Shown here: positions 1 to 9,388 of the stretch, piece by piece
Layout: each line of letters begins with the position of its first letter
Position numbering within the stretch: position 1 is the stretch's first letter
Source: Candidatus Eiseniibacteriota bacterium
Lineage (GTDB): Bacteria; Eisenbacteria; RBG-16-71-46; CAIMUX01
Direction: 5' to 3'
NCBI GenBank assembly: GCA_020633975.1
Contig: JACKCR010000002.1
Span: 1,860,001-1,924,000, forward strand
DNA length: 64,000 nucleotides
Position numbers and translations under genes: made by a program
The notes under the pieces: generated by a model
What the model saw: only the letters and a program-made list of their open reading frames with translations
What the model was told of the DNA's origin: nothing
Databases searched by the model: none

Positions 1-1191
1 TCGGGCCAGGTTCTCGAAGAGACCGGCCGCTCCCATCCCGCCACCGACGCACATGCTGACGATTCCGTAGCGCGCGCCGCGTCGACGCAGCTCGTGGAGC
101 AACGTCGCCGTCAGCTTGGCACCGGTCGCTCCGAGCGGATGCCCGAGCGCGATCGCGCCACCGTTCACGTTGACCTTGTCGTCGGGGATGCCGAGCGCAC
201 GCGCCACGTAGACCGCCTGGCTCGCAAACGCTTCGTTGATCTCGAAGAGGTCGACCTCGGCTATCGCCACCCCGACCTTGTCCAGCAGCTTGGGGATCGC
301 AGCCACAGGGCCGATTCCCATGATCTCCGGCGCGACGCCGGCGACTTGGTAGCCGACGAGTCGGGCCAGCGGCTCGAGGCCGAGCTGTTCGGCCTTCGCG
401 CGAGTCATGAGGAGAGTCGCGGCGGCGCCATCTGAAGTTTGGGAGCTGTTCCCCGCCGTGACGGACCCGCCGAGCCGGAAAGCCGGCCGGAGTTTCGCCA
501 GCGCTTCCATCGACGTGTCTGCGCGCGGGCCCTCGTCCACCGAGACCACCGTCTCCTTCACGTCGACCTTGCCGTTCTTGCCCGGCAGCTTCGTCTTCAC
601 GGTGACAGGCACGATCTCGTCGTCGAACCGGTGCGCCGCCTGCGCCGCGATCGCCTTTTGGTGGCTCTGGAACGCGAACGCGTCTTGCTCCTCGCGCGAC
701 ACCTCGAACTGGACGGCGACGTTCTCTGCCGTGAAGCCCATCCCTAGGTACGCATCCGGGAGTTCACGGACCAGGTCCGGGTTGGGCGAGAACGCAAACC
801 CTTCCATCGGCACGAGGCTCATCGACTCTGTGCCTCCCGCCAAGATGACCTCCGCTTGCCCCGTGACGATCCGGTCACACGACTGCGCGATGGTCTGGAG
901 ACCGCTCGAGCAGAACCGGTTCACCGTCATCCCCGGAACGTCGAAAGGGAACCCCGCACGGAGGAGTGCGAGCCGTGCGACGTTGAGCCCCTGAGGGCCT
1001 TCCGGAATGGCGCACCCGAGCACGACGTCGTCGATCTTGCCCGGTTCGAGGCCGGGCGCCTTCGCGACCAGTGCGCGGAGGACCGTCGCCGCGAGGTCGT
1101 CCGGACGCGTCTCGCGAAACGCACCGCGGGCGGCCTTCCCGACCGGAGTCCTCAGTGCCTGCACGATGACCGGTTCGTTCTCTTTCGACAT
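1..1191 (-). CDS. fadA: acetyl-CoA acyltransferase (thiolase), cut by the window edge
   Basis: Thiolase of the beta-oxidation spiral, cleaving 3-ketoacyl-CoA with CoA to release acetyl-CoA. About 397 codons are visible. Seen: nucleophile Cys94 in RFCSSG, the [15 protein letters not shown] segment with the catalytic His, and near the left edge [10 protein letters not shown], which carries the second catalytic Cys. Almost the whole protein is therefore present and only the last few residues and the stop codon lie outside. The ATG at 1191 is preceded by GAAGGGA. It lies 60 bp downstream of the fadB-type gene on the same strand, and with the acyl-CoA ligase upstream forms a fatty-acid degradation operon. 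Family assignment is firm; the choice between FadA and FadI type is not made. Confidence 0.93.
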   Translation of the reverse strand, partial: MSKENEPVIVQALRTPVGKAARGAFRETRPDDLAATVLRALVAKAPGLEPGKIDDVVLGCAIPEGPQGLNVARLALLRAGFPFDVPGMTVNRFCSSGLQTIAQSCDRIVTGQAEVILAGGTESMSLVPMEGFAFSPNPDLVRELPDAYLGMGFTAENVAVQFEVSREEQDAFAFQSHQKAIAAQAAHRFDDEIVPVTVKTKLPGKNGKVDVKETVVSVDEGPRADTSMEALAKLRPAFRLGGSVTAGNSSQTSDGAAATLLMTRAKAEQLGLEPLARLVGYQVAGVAPEIMGIGPVAAIPKLLDKVGVAIAEVDLFEINEAFASQAVYVARALGIPDDKVNVNGGAIALGHPLGATGAKLTATLLHELRRRGARYGIVSMCVGGGMGAAGLFENLAR

Positions 1192-1251
1192 CTAGGGTCC
1201 CTTCTCTAGGGTTCCGTAGTCCTATTGGCGTCTGATTCCTTCGTCCACGCG

Positions 1252-3795
1252 CTAGTTCCGAAGCGGCTTCCCCGTCTTGAGGATGTTCTCCATCCGGGCC
1301 AGGGTGCGGTTGTCTTCGCAGAGCGCAAGGAACGCCTCGCGCTCGAGGTCGAGCAGATACTGTTCGCTCACGCGGCTGCCCGCAGATACCTCGCCACCAC
1401 AGAGCACCCACGCGAGCTTGTCTCCCAGCACGTGGTCGTACTCGGTGATGTAGCCGCTCGCCCGCATGTTGTGGAGCCCCGCGCGGATCTTCGCGAGCCC
1501 GGGCTCACCCACGACCCGGATGTCCTCGAGCGGACGCCCGGCATCGAAACCGGCGATGTCGAGCGCGAGCACGTTCTGCTTCGCTTCGTAGATCCGGTGG
1601 TCCCGGTTGAGTGCCACGACGTCGTCCTGGGCGAGATAGCCGAGGTCCTTCGCCTCGACACCACTCGTCGCGACCTTCGCCATCCCGACGGTCTCGAAAG
1701 CGCGACGGAGGAACGGGAAGAGGTCGACGTCGACACCCTCCGGAACGGAGAGATGAACGCGACGCACCCATTCCTTGCATCCACCACCGGCGGGGATGAC
1801 ACCCGCGCCGAGTTCGACGAGTCCGATGTAGGTTTCTGCGTCCGCGACGACCCGGTTCGCTGCGAGCGTGACTTCGCATCCACCGCCCAAGGTGAGTCCG
1901 TGCGGAGCGACCACGACCGGACGGCTGCTGTAGCGGATCCGCTGGTTCACGTTCTGGAACCGCCGGACCATCCAGTCGACGTCGTCGTAGTTCTCGTCGT
2001 CGATCTCGTTGAGGATCAGAAGGAGGTTCGCGCCGACGGAGAAGTTGTCCGCCTCGTTCGCGATGACGAGCCCGCGCCAACTCTCCTCGACGATCGCAAC
2101 GCTCTTCTCGATCGCTTCGATGAGGCCCGGGCCGATCGTGTTCATCTTGGTGTGGAACTCGAGACAGGCGACATCGTCGCCCAGGTCCACGAGCGACGCG
2201 TCGGCGCTCTCCCACACGACACCGCGGGACGCCTTGCCTACCGAGCTGGCAGTCGATCCATCGGCGGAGCCGCCCGATGTGCCTGCGCCGCTCGATACGG
2301 CTCCACTGCGTCCGCCGCCACCTGCCGTGGTCCCCGGCGAACCAGCCGCTTTGAGATCCTCCAGCCTCAGCACCTTCGGCCCGTACGGAACGGGCTTCAT
2401 CGACCCACTCCCGCTCGCCGAATCGAAATCGAAGTAGAGCGGCGTGGCGCCGTCACGTCCATAGAAGCGGCCGCCGTTCGCGAGCACGGCCTTGACGAGC
2501 GGCGGCAGCTCCGCGCCTTCCTTCTCCATCCGGCGACAGGACGCTTCGACCCCGATGGCGTCCCACATCTCGAACGGCCCCATCTCCCAGCCGAAGCCCC
2601 AGCGGAGCGCGCGGTCCACGTTGACGATGTCGTCCGAGATCTCGGGGATCTGTCCGGCCGCGTAGAGGAGCGTCTGGGAGAGATTCTCCCAGAGGAATTC
2701 CCCACCTCGATCCTTCGCCTTCATGAAGGAGACGAGACGATCGCCCAGGTCTTCCAAGTTCTTGCCGATCTCGAGCGACGGAATCGCGACCTTGCCCTGC
2801 GGAACGTGCTCCATCGAATCGGGATCGAGCATGAGGATCTCGGTCTTGCCGTCGGCCCCCTTGGACTTCTTGTAGAACCCGGCGCCCGTCTTCTCGCCGA
2901 GCCACTTCTTCTCCAGCATCCCCTGAACGAACGTAGGCGGAACGAAGAGATCCCTCGCGGGGTCGTCCGGGAGACTGTCGTACATGTTCTTCGAGACATG
3001 GAGGAGCGTATCGAGCCCTACGAGATCAGCGGTCCGGAAGGTCGCGCTCTTCGGCCGGCCGATCGCCTTACCGGTCAGCCTGTCGACCTCCGCGATCGTG
3101 TACTTCTTCTCGACCATCAGCTTCACCGCGTGGAGAAGCCCGAACGTCCCGATCCGGTTCGCGATGAAGTTGGGCGTGTCCTTGGCGTGGACGACGCCCT
3201 TTCCGAGCACGTTCTCGCCGAACTCGGCCATCCGGGAGTACACGACGGGATCCGTCAGAGGACCGGGCACGAGCTCGAGCAGGTGCAGATAGCGCGGCGG
3301 GTTGAAGAAGTGCGTGACGAGGAACCGGGAGCGAAGTGCCTCCGGCAGGCAGTCGGAGAGCGACTGCACGGAGAGCCCGGATGTGTTGCTCGAGAGAATC
3401 GCGTGCTCTGCGACGTGCGGCGCGATCTTCTCGTAGAGCGAACGCTTGATGTCCAGGTTCTCGACCACCGCCTCGACGATCCAGTCGACGTTCGCGAGCT
3501 GGGCGGCGTCGTCCTCGAAGTTTCCGGGACGAACCAGCGAGCGCAGGCGAGGACTGAAGAACGACGCCGGCTTCGCCTTGAGCGCGCGTTCGAGCCCGCG
3601 GATCGCGAACCGGTTCGCGAGTCGAGGATCCCCCGGTCCGATGCCCTGCTTGGCGTCTTGCTCGTCCGGTTCGGTCGACTTCATGTCGAGGAGGAGGCAG
3701 GGGATTCCGGCGTTCGCCAGGTGCGCCGCGATCGCGGCTCCCATCACTCCAGCACCCAACACTGCCGCGCTGCCGATCGGCTTCTCCTTGGTCAC
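1252..3795 (-). CDS. fadB: 3-hydroxyacyl-CoA dehydrogenase / enoyl-CoA hydratase, multifunctional beta-oxidation enzyme
   Basis: Hydrates enoyl-CoA and oxidises 3-hydroxyacyl-CoA. About 847 aa. Residues about 5-200 form the NAD-binding dehydrogenase domain (VLGAGVMGAAIAAHLANAG; HFFNPPRYLHLLE), followed by the C-terminal dehydrogenase domains. A Gly/Ser/Thr-rich linker (about residues 500-540) leads to a C-terminal crotonase domain with the oxyanion-hole segments FSVGANL and GLTLGGGCEV and the acidic LVELGAGVIP motif. Dehydrogenase before hydratase is the reverse of E. coli FadB and matches FadN-type proteins. The start chosen is GTG at 3795 with GGAAGGAG upstream; the frame stays open upstream to 3873 but without a better ribosome site. 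It lies between the fadD- and fadA-type genes, same strand. Confidence 0.93.
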   Translation of the reverse strand: MTKEKPIGSAAVLGAGVMGAAIAAHLANAGIPCLLLDMKSTEPDEQDAKQGIGPGDPRLANRFAIRGLERALKAKPASFFSPRLRSLVRPGNFEDDAAQLANVDWIVEAVVENLDIKRSLYEKIAPHVAEHAILSSNTSGLSVQSLSDCLPEALRSRFLVTHFFNPPRYLHLLELVPGPLTDPVVYSRMAEFGENVLGKGVVHAKDTPNFIANRIGTFGLLHAVKLMVEKKYTIAEVDRLTGKAIGRPKSATFRTADLVGLDTLLHVSKNMYDSLPDDPARDLFVPPTFVQGMLEKKWLGEKTGAGFYKKSKGADGKTEILMLDPDSMEHVPQGKVAIPSLEIGKNLEDLGDRLVSFMKAKDRGGEFLWENLSQTLLYAAGQIPEISDDIVNVDRALRWGFGWEMGPFEMWDAIGVEASCRRMEKEGAELPPLVKAVLANGGRFYGRDGATPLYFDFDSASGSGSMKPVPYGPKVLRLEDLKAAGSPGTTAGGGGRSGAVSSGAGTSGGSADGSTASSVGKASRGVVWESADASLVDLGDDVACLEFHTKMNTIGPGLIEAIEKSVAIVEESWRGLVIANEADNFSVGANLLLILNEIDDENYDDVDWMVRRFQNVNQRIRYSSRPVVVAPHGLTLGGGCEVTLAANRVVADAETYIGLVELGAGVIPAGGGCKEWVRRVHLSVPEGVDVDLFPFLRRAFETVGMAKVATSGVEAKDLGYLAQDDVVALNRDHRIYEAKQNVLALDIAGFDAGRPLEDIRVVGEPGLAKIRAGLHNMRASGYITEYDHVLGDKLAWVLCGGEVSAGSRVSEQYLLDLEREAFLALCEDNRTLARMENILKTGKPLRN

Positions 3796-3939
3796 GTCAG
3801 GCTCCTTCCACGTGCCTTCGACTCCGTGAACGGCTTGGGGCATTCCACCCCAGGCAGGCCTCTGCGGCCGCACTCACGAAATCGTCCTCGCGACGGGTGG
3901 AGACTAGCGGGGTGCTGAGAAGGCCTCTTCGGACTCGAC

Positions 3940-5670
3940 TCAGCGAGCGGGCTCTCCGCCCGTCGGCTTCCCTTCCCTATCGGCGTCCTGCTTCCCGATC
4001 TCCTCATCCCGCAGCGCTCTACGGAGAAGTTTCAGTACGGAGCTGCGGGGCAACTCATCCCGGAACTCGATCAAACGAGGGATCTTGTACGACGCCAGAT
4101 TCTCGCGGCAGTAGGCAGTCACTTCCTCCGCCGTCAGGCTCCGTCCGGGATGGAGGACGATGAATGCCTTTACCGTCTCACCCCGCCTTGGATCCGGCAC
4201 CCCGATCGTGCAGGACTCGAGAACGTCCGGGTGCATGGAGAGCACCTGGTCGATCTCGTCCGGGTAGATGTTGTACCCGGAAGCGAGAATCATGTCCTTC
4301 TTTCGCCCGACGATCCGGAAATAGCCCTCGTCGTCCATGACCGCGAGGTCTCCCGTCTTGAACCAGCCGTCGGGGCCGAACGCTTCGGCCGTCTCGTCGT
4401 CTCGGTTCCAATAGCCGGGCATCACCTGGGGGCCGCGGATCCAAACCTCGCCGACTTCACCCAGAGCGACGTCGTTGGTTCCCGTTTCCACGTCGACCAG
4501 CCGCACGTCGGTGTTCGGAATCGGGATCCCGATCGTTCCGATCTTCCGCTTCCCCTTGATCGGGTTCACGGTAGCGACGGGAGACGTCTCGGTCAGCCCA
4601 TAACCTTCCAGGAGGACCGTCCCGGTCAGCCGCTCGAACTCCTGCTGTATGTCGAGCGGCATCGGGGCAGAACCGGAGAAGCTGTAGCGGATCGAGCGGA
4701 GGTCCTTCTTCTCGATGTCGGGGAACCGGTTGATCGAGCCGAACATCGCAGGCACCGCGGGAAGGAGCGTCACCTTCCTCGCAACCAGCGTCTTCACGAC
4801 CGAAGCGATGTCCCTTGGATTGGCGACGAGCGCCATCTCCGCCGCAATGAAGCTGGAGAGGCACGCCACCACGGTGACCCCGAAGATGTGGAAGAACGGC
4901 AGGGCGGCGAGCAGCACCTCGTCCCCGTCCTTCATCGCCGAGAACCACTGACGGATCTGCTGCGTGTTGTAGGACAGGTTTCGCTGCGTCAGCATCGCGG
5001 CCTTGGAAACGCCGGTCGTCCCGCCCGTGTACTGGAGCAGGGCGAGATCGTCCATCTCGATGTCGACGTGCGGCGGCGAGGGAGGAGTGCCGTCCACCAA
5101 TGGGCGGAAGTGGTGGATCCCCGGGCCAGGCTCGATCTTCGCGACGAGCGGCGGCTTCGCGCGCTTCAGTTTGAGCGGGGCGAGCTGCTTGAGTGGGAAC
5201 CGAAGATACTCTGGCACGGACGCGATGATGTACTCCCGCACCGGTAGCTGGTGCCGGATCCCGCGCAGCTTCTGGTCGTAGATGAAGTCCGCGACGATGG
5301 CATGCTCACAGCCCGCGTCGATCCATTGGTGCTCGATCTCGCGAGGCACATAGAGCGGGTTGGTCATCACCGCCTGTGCCCCGAGCCGCTGGACCGCGAA
5401 GAACGAGATGACGGATTGGGGCGTGTTGGGAAGCTGCACCGCTACTCGGGAGTTCTTCTCCACGCCGAGCCGAGAGAGGGCCGTCGCGAGCCGGTCGACC
5501 TTGTCCGACAGCTCCCCGTAGGTCATGACCATGTTGAGGAACGAGAGCGCCGGCCGGTCGCCGAAGTTCTTCGCCGCATTGGCGACGAAGTCGCGCAGGG
5601 TCAGCTCCCGGAAGTGAACTTCCGGAGAGACCTCGGGATCATACGCTTCATGCCATACCCGGCTCTCCAA
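3940..5670 (-). CDS. fadD: long-chain fatty acid--CoA ligase (AMP-forming)
   Basis: Activates fatty acids to acyl-CoA through an acyl-adenylate, feeding the beta-oxidation enzymes encoded downstream. 576 aa, normal for the ANL superfamily. Motifs in order: YTGGTTGVSKAAML (phosphate-binding loop), YGLTETSP, GWFKTGD, and the hinge/C-terminal region DMILASGYNIYPDEID. The start is TTG at 5670, with AGAGGAGG about nine bases upstream; no ATG fits as well. First gene of the apparent fadD-fadB-fadA operon, with a 144-bp gap before fadB. Substrate chain length cannot be read from sequence alone. Confidence 0.93.
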   Translation of the reverse strand: MESRVWHEAYDPEVSPEVHFRELTLRDFVANAAKNFGDRPALSFLNMVMTYGELSDKVDRLATALSRLGVEKNSRVAVQLPNTPQSVISFFAVQRLGAQAVMTNPLYVPREIEHQWIDAGCEHAIVADFIYDQKLRGIRHQLPVREYIIASVPEYLRFPLKQLAPLKLKRAKPPLVAKIEPGPGIHHFRPLVDGTPPSPPHVDIEMDDLALLQYTGGTTGVSKAAMLTQRNLSYNTQQIRQWFSAMKDGDEVLLAALPFFHIFGVTVVACLSSFIAAEMALVANPRDIASVVKTLVARKVTLLPAVPAMFGSINRFPDIEKKDLRSIRYSFSGSAPMPLDIQQEFERLTGTVLLEGYGLTETSPVATVNPIKGKRKIGTIGIPIPNTDVRLVDVETGTNDVALGEVGEVWIRGPQVMPGYWNRDDETAEAFGPDGWFKTGDLAVMDDEGYFRIVGRKKDMILASGYNIYPDEIDQVLSMHPDVLESCTIGVPDPRRGETVKAFIVLHPGRSLTAEEVTAYCRENLASYKIPRLIEFRDELPRSSVLKLLRRALRDEEIGKQDADREGKPTGGEPAR

Positions 5671-5819
5671 CCCGCTCGACCTCCTCTACCCGACCCGCCG
5701 GTTCGCGTCTGGTTAGAGTATCGGCCAGAACCCTGTCTGATGTCAGGGAGAAGATCGGCCGGAGAGGGCGACCATCCGCGTCGACGCGAGATTCGGGGCA
5801 TGGCATCGACGAGTCAGCG

Positions 5820-8048
5820 CTACCTTACGATTCGTACGCTCCCCGTCGCGGTACCCAGCGCTCCGCTCCACCGCACATAAACGATGCCCGATGGAACGTC
5901 CCGCCCCGCTGCATCCCGGCCGTCCCAGGAGACCGATCGGCCCGCCGGATCCTCCGTGGTGAGACGGCGCAGCAGCCGGCCATCCGGGGCGAGGATCTCG
6001 ATGATCGTGGGCGTGTAGTCCGAAGACGACGACGACGCCACGGCCGAAGCTCCTTCGGCGGAAGCTCCCTCGAGGGTCAACCGCACCGGGCCAAAAGCCG
6101 GGTTCGGCACGGATCGTAGACGAAGCACGTTCCCGGGTATCCCGACCGCGTCAGGAAGCGCGGCCGGAGCGCAGGGGCGACCGAAGACGTAGAGCGCCTC
6201 GTTGTCGGACACGTAGACTAGTTCACCCGCCCCGGCGACACCGAGAACGCCGCCTCCCGCAGGAGGCACGCCGCCAAACTCGTATTCAACCCCGCTCGAT
6301 ACGTCGAACGAGTGGAAGCCTCCACCCCACGAGTAGAGCGAGCCACCCGGCCCGGCGTAGAGCCCTCCCGAAGCGAATGCGGAAGCACCTTCCTCGTCGA
6401 CCAAGGACAAGTCCGACGCATTCCGTCGAGTCAAGAACGTCCGACCTCCGAGGAACAGAGACCCATCCGCCACGAGCATCGCGCCGGGCCGATCGATTCC
6501 GTAGATCGGTGCGTCGGCTCTGTAGGCGGGATTCTCGGGATCGGAGACGTCGTATCGAAAGAGCGTGATGTTCCCCTCGAACTCGTCCGTGAAGTAGACG
6601 TCCATTCCGTTCGCCGTAGTGATGCCTTCGAGAGAAAAAGTTGGCAGCTCGGCAATGCCCAGGACGTTGGGCGAGGATGGATCGCTGACGTCGAGCGTCG
6701 TCAGTTCGATGTCGTCGACGGTGTAGACACGACTGCCGGTCGGAATGACCTGCGATCCGAACGAACCGGAGACACTCCCCACGACCACCGGATCGTACGG
6801 ATCCGAGAGATCGACGACATCGAAACCTCCCTGGCGGCTGAGGTACGCGTGCCCGTTCGCGACCGCGAGAGCGCGCGTGGTCGCGAACGTGAGCGACGCG
6901 ACTTCGACCGGAGCCCACGGGTCCGTGACGAGGAGGATCTTCAACGCACTAGGAAAACGGAGGGCCAAAAACTCGTCCGGTCCAACGTCGAAGGCGTGGA
7001 GATCTCGGGCCCCGGCCCACTCGGGAGAGGCTACGAGTGGCGCGGCGTTCGTTCCGGAGTTCAACTGCAGCGCCTGGAGGCGGCTTCCGCCCGCGACATA
7101 CGCCACGCCATCGAAGAATGCGGCCCCACCCAGACTGGCATCGGGAAACGCACCTCTCCGTTCGAGCTGGCTGGGATCCGTCGCATCCACCCAAACGAGG
7201 AGTCCGTTCACATTGACCCCCAGCTGGTCACCGCAGACCTCGATGTTCCCCGCACTCCCCGTGTCGAGAAAGTCGAGCTGCTGCGGAGCCTCTGGCGTCG
7301 ACACGTCGAAGCTGACGATTCCGCCGGGGTTGGTGGTCGCGAAGAGCGTGTTCCCCCTCACCGCGAGCCGCTTGACCTCTCCGGGCAAACCCGACACTTG
7401 TGTAACGAAGACCGGACTGGCAGGCGCGCTAACGTCGTAGACGTCGATGGCGGAGATGTAGTCCCCAATGTAGAGGTACGAACCGGACACGGCGACTGAT
7501 TGCGCGTCCACCGTGAGCGATCCGACCACCGTAGGGTCGGATGGATCCGAGACGTCGACGACCAGAACTCCGGTCGATTGCGTGATGTAGAGAAAGTCGC
7601 CGGACTTCGCGAGCTTTCCCACGAACCCGAGAAGCGCGGATCCAACCGCGTCGATGGAGCCGTCCGTTCCGACGAAGTAGACGCCGAGTTCGCTGCTCCC
7701 GACTGCGTATGCATACGCACCGTCGACGATCAAGTCACTGTACTGCGTACCGAGGGCCTGATCTATCTGGACCAAGCTCCCGGGACCACCGACGGCAAAG
7801 GAGTAGACCCAACCATCGGTCGCCCCGAGCACGTATCCGCGAGCCTCCGTGGCCAGGTTGAAAGCGTCATAGGAGCCTTCTCCGAACGGTGGGTAGTGCG
7901 TGTAGTCGATCCCAGACAGCCACTTGACGTGGCCATCGGTACCGTCGCACACCGCGGTGGCAGTAGGCAGCAGTGAGAACGTGAGCACAGCGAAGGCGAG
8001 GGACGCGAGCGCGACTCGCACTGCACGGTGGTCGACCTTCCGGAGCAT
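5820..8048 (-). CDS. exported LVIVD-type beta-propeller protein with C-terminal FlgD-like module
   Basis: About 742 aa. An N-terminal signal peptide (Arg/Lys, then a hydrophobic stretch ending near TATAVC) is followed by many repeats of the type VDVSDPSDPTVVGS and FDVSSGVE, each about 45 residues. These are typical of LVIVD/choice-of-anchor propellers. The last about 95 residues hold the FlgD-like Ig module (SVPNPAFGPVRLTL, then SWDGRDAAGRDVPSGIVYVRW), seen in several other proteins of this window and probably used for sorting or surface attachment. The start at 8048 has AGGAGG five bases upstream; the frame stays open to 8120. Function unknown; likely surface or periplasmic. Transcribed divergently from the sigma-factor locus. 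Confidence 0.75.
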   Translation of the reverse strand: MLRKVDHRAVRVALASLAFAVLTFSLLPTATAVCDGTDGHVKWLSGIDYTHYPPFGEGSYDAFNLATEARGYVLGATDGWVYSFAVGGPGSLVQIDQALGTQYSDLIVDGAYAYAVGSSELGVYFVGTDGSIDAVGSALLGFVGKLAKSGDFLYITQSTGVLVVDVSDPSDPTVVGSLTVDAQSVAVSGSYLYIGDYISAIDVYDVSAPASPVFVTQVSGLPGEVKRLAVRGNTLFATTNPGGIVSFDVSTPEAPQQLDFLDTGSAGNIEVCGDQLGVNVNGLLVWVDATDPSQLERRGAFPDASLGGAAFFDGVAYVAGGSRLQALQLNSGTNAAPLVASPEWAGARDLHAFDVGPDEFLALRFPSALKILLVTDPWAPVEVASLTFATTRALAVANGHAYLSRQGGFDVVDLSDPYDPVVVGSVSGSFGSQVIPTGSRVYTVDDIELTTLDVSDPSSPNVLGIAELPTFSLEGITTANGMDVYFTDEFEGNITLFRYDVSDPENPAYRADAPIYGIDRPGAMLVADGSLFLGGRTFLTRRNASDLSLVDEEGASAFASGGLYAGPGGSLYSWGGGFHSFDVSSGVEYEFGGVPPAGGGVLGVAGAGELVYVSDNEALYVFGRPCAPAALPDAVGIPGNVLRLRSVPNPAFGPVRLTLEGASAEGASAVASSSSSDYTPTIIEILAPDGRLLRRLTTEDPAGRSVSWDGRDAAGRDVPSGIVYVRWSGALGTATGSVRIVR

Positions 8049-8412
8049 AGGTTCCTCCTCATTCAGGAGACTCTGAGGCGTCTTCGACAGGACTGGGTTG
8101 TGCGAGAGGGGGAACCGCACATTCGAGAGGGTAGCAGAAGCGCCGGCGCAGGCACGAAATCAGGCCTGACAAACGGGCACCCCGGCTCACTGCCGGAATC
8201 GCGGAGTGACGTGGCGGACCGGCCATGCCACGTATCCTGTTACCTGCCATACTCTTGGTAGCGGCCAGTCGGTTTTCCAGCGGCCTGCGGCCGTTCGCGA
8301 TGTGCATCCCTACCCGGTGTCGCTCCGTCTTCAAGGTTGAAGAGATGAAACCCCTACCCGGGATTCCCGATCGAAACACGGGGATGCCGGAACCAGACAG
8401 GAGACATCCGAC
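8049..8412. other. divergent intergenic region
   Basis: About 360 bp between the divergent propeller and sigma-factor loci; it should hold both promoters, but no clear -35/-10 pair was recognised. A 63-codon plus-strand frame at 8225-8416 starts with a signal-like MPRILLPAILLVAAS, and its TGA overlaps the next ATG (ATGA at 8413). It lacks a convincing ribosome site and is not called as a gene. Confidence 0.4.
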
Positions 8413-8607
8413 ATGAAGACGGTCCTTCTACTCAGCCTTTGCGCGACCCCGTTCCTGTGCGTTCTTCCCGCATCTGGCCAGGGAGCCGGACACCCGGACT
8501 CGCGAGCGGATGTGTGCTGCGAGACAGAGACGTGCTGCGCTACCGCTACCTGCTGTGGGACGGAGACGTGCTGCTGCGACGCGAGCCGAGGGTGCGGCTC
8601 CCGGTGA
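8413..8607 (+). CDS. small exported Cys-rich protein
   Basis: 64 aa. A signal peptide (MKTVLLLSLCATPFLCVLPA) is followed by a mature part built on repeats of CCxTxT: CCETETCC, ATATCC, GTETCCC. About 10 of some 40 mature residues are Cys. GGAGA lies eight bases before the ATG. The stop overlaps the GTG of the sigma-factor gene (GTGA at 8604), so the two are probably co-translated. No family recognised. The paired cysteines suggest metal binding or disulfide chemistry; that is inference. The short length leaves some chance that it is a leader peptide only. Confidence 0.55.
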   Translation: MKTVLLLSLCATPFLCVLPASGQGAGHPDSRADVCCETETCCATATCCGTETCCCDASRGCGSR

Positions 8608-9347
8608 ACCGTCCGGGTACCGAGCCCACGACTGAAGAGGTCTGGAACCAGCTGCGAGTCCGGGTGCGGAACTACCTCCGCTCCCGGGTCAGCGACCCAG
8701 ATGACGCGGAGGACCTCCTCCAGGAGGTGTTCCTCCGCGTCCACCGAGGACTGGGATCGCTCCGGAGCGAAGAAGCGCTCGATGGCTGGGTCGCACAGAT
8801 CGTTCGCAACGTGATCACCGATCACATCCGCGCGCGCGCCGCCCGCCGTAACGGGGCGAACGGTCACGGCGGGTCGCCTGCTTCGTCGGAACACGACGCT
8901 GACGACCGGGACCGCGGGACGCACCCGACCGGAGTGGAGGGCACGTTCGCGTCCGAGATCGGAATCGTCCCCGCGGAGGTGGACGAGCGCGAGGAGCGTC
9001 GCTCCCGGGAACAGATCGCCGCCTGCCTCCTCCCGCTCATGTCCGTACTCCCGGCAGACCAGCGAGAGGCCCTGGAGCTCACGGAGGTGCGGGGCCTCAC
9101 CCAGAAAGAAGCTGCGGAGTTGGTCGGACTGTCGGTGCCGGGAATGAAGTCCCGGGTCCAGCGCGCGAAGCACCGGCTGCGCGAAGTGATGGACGCTTGC
9201 TGTCGCCTGCACTTCGATGCGCGGGGGAATCTCCTCGACTGCACGTCTCGAAACTGCGCGGACTCCGCGTCCGGCCCGCCTGGTGAATCGGGCCGGGATT
9301 CACAGGAACATTGCGCTCCTCCTGACTTCCGGCGATCCAAGGGCTGA
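8604..9347 (+). CDS. sigZ: ECF/SigZ-like RNA polymerase sigma factor
   Basis: About 247 aa from the GTG at 8604. Region 2 (SRVSDPDDAEDLLQEVFLRVHRGL, with W and D residues of the -10 binding part) and region 4 (LPADQREALELTEVRGLTQKEAAELVGLSVPGMKSRVQRAKHRL) are separated by a Gly/Asp-rich linker. The tail MDACCRLHFDARGNLLDC has the Cys-Cys and GNxxD pattern found after region 4 in SigZ-type factors. The frame is open upstream to 8439, but that part overlaps the Cys-rich gene in another frame and looks non-coding. No anti-sigma gene is adjacent; the Cys-rich micro-protein is the only coupled partner. Target promoters unknown. Confidence 0.85.
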   Translation: MNRPGTEPTTEEVWNQLRVRVRNYLRSRVSDPDDAEDLLQEVFLRVHRGLGSLRSEEALDGWVAQIVRNVITDHIRARAARRNGANGHGGSPASSEHDADDRDRGTHPTGVEGTFASEIGIVPAEVDEREERRSREQIAACLLPLMSVLPADQREALELTEVRGLTQKEAAELVGLSVPGMKSRVQRAKHRLREVMDACCRLHFDARGNLLDCTSRNCADSASGPPGESGRDSQEHCAPPDFRRSKG

Positions 9348-9388
9348 GCCGACGCTGCGCGTGTGTGGCTGAGCGGCCGGACTCGCAA

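Noticed and set aside
1225-3918. Long plus-strand open frame (897 codons) opposite the fadB-type gene
   Set aside because: Antisense shadow of a clear dehydrogenase/hydratase gene; Arg/Asp-rich with no recognisable domain.
8225-8416. 63-codon frame with signal-like start upstream of the Cys-rich gene
   Set aside because: ATGA overlap is suggestive, but there is no ribosome site and the mature part looks random; left as a note only.
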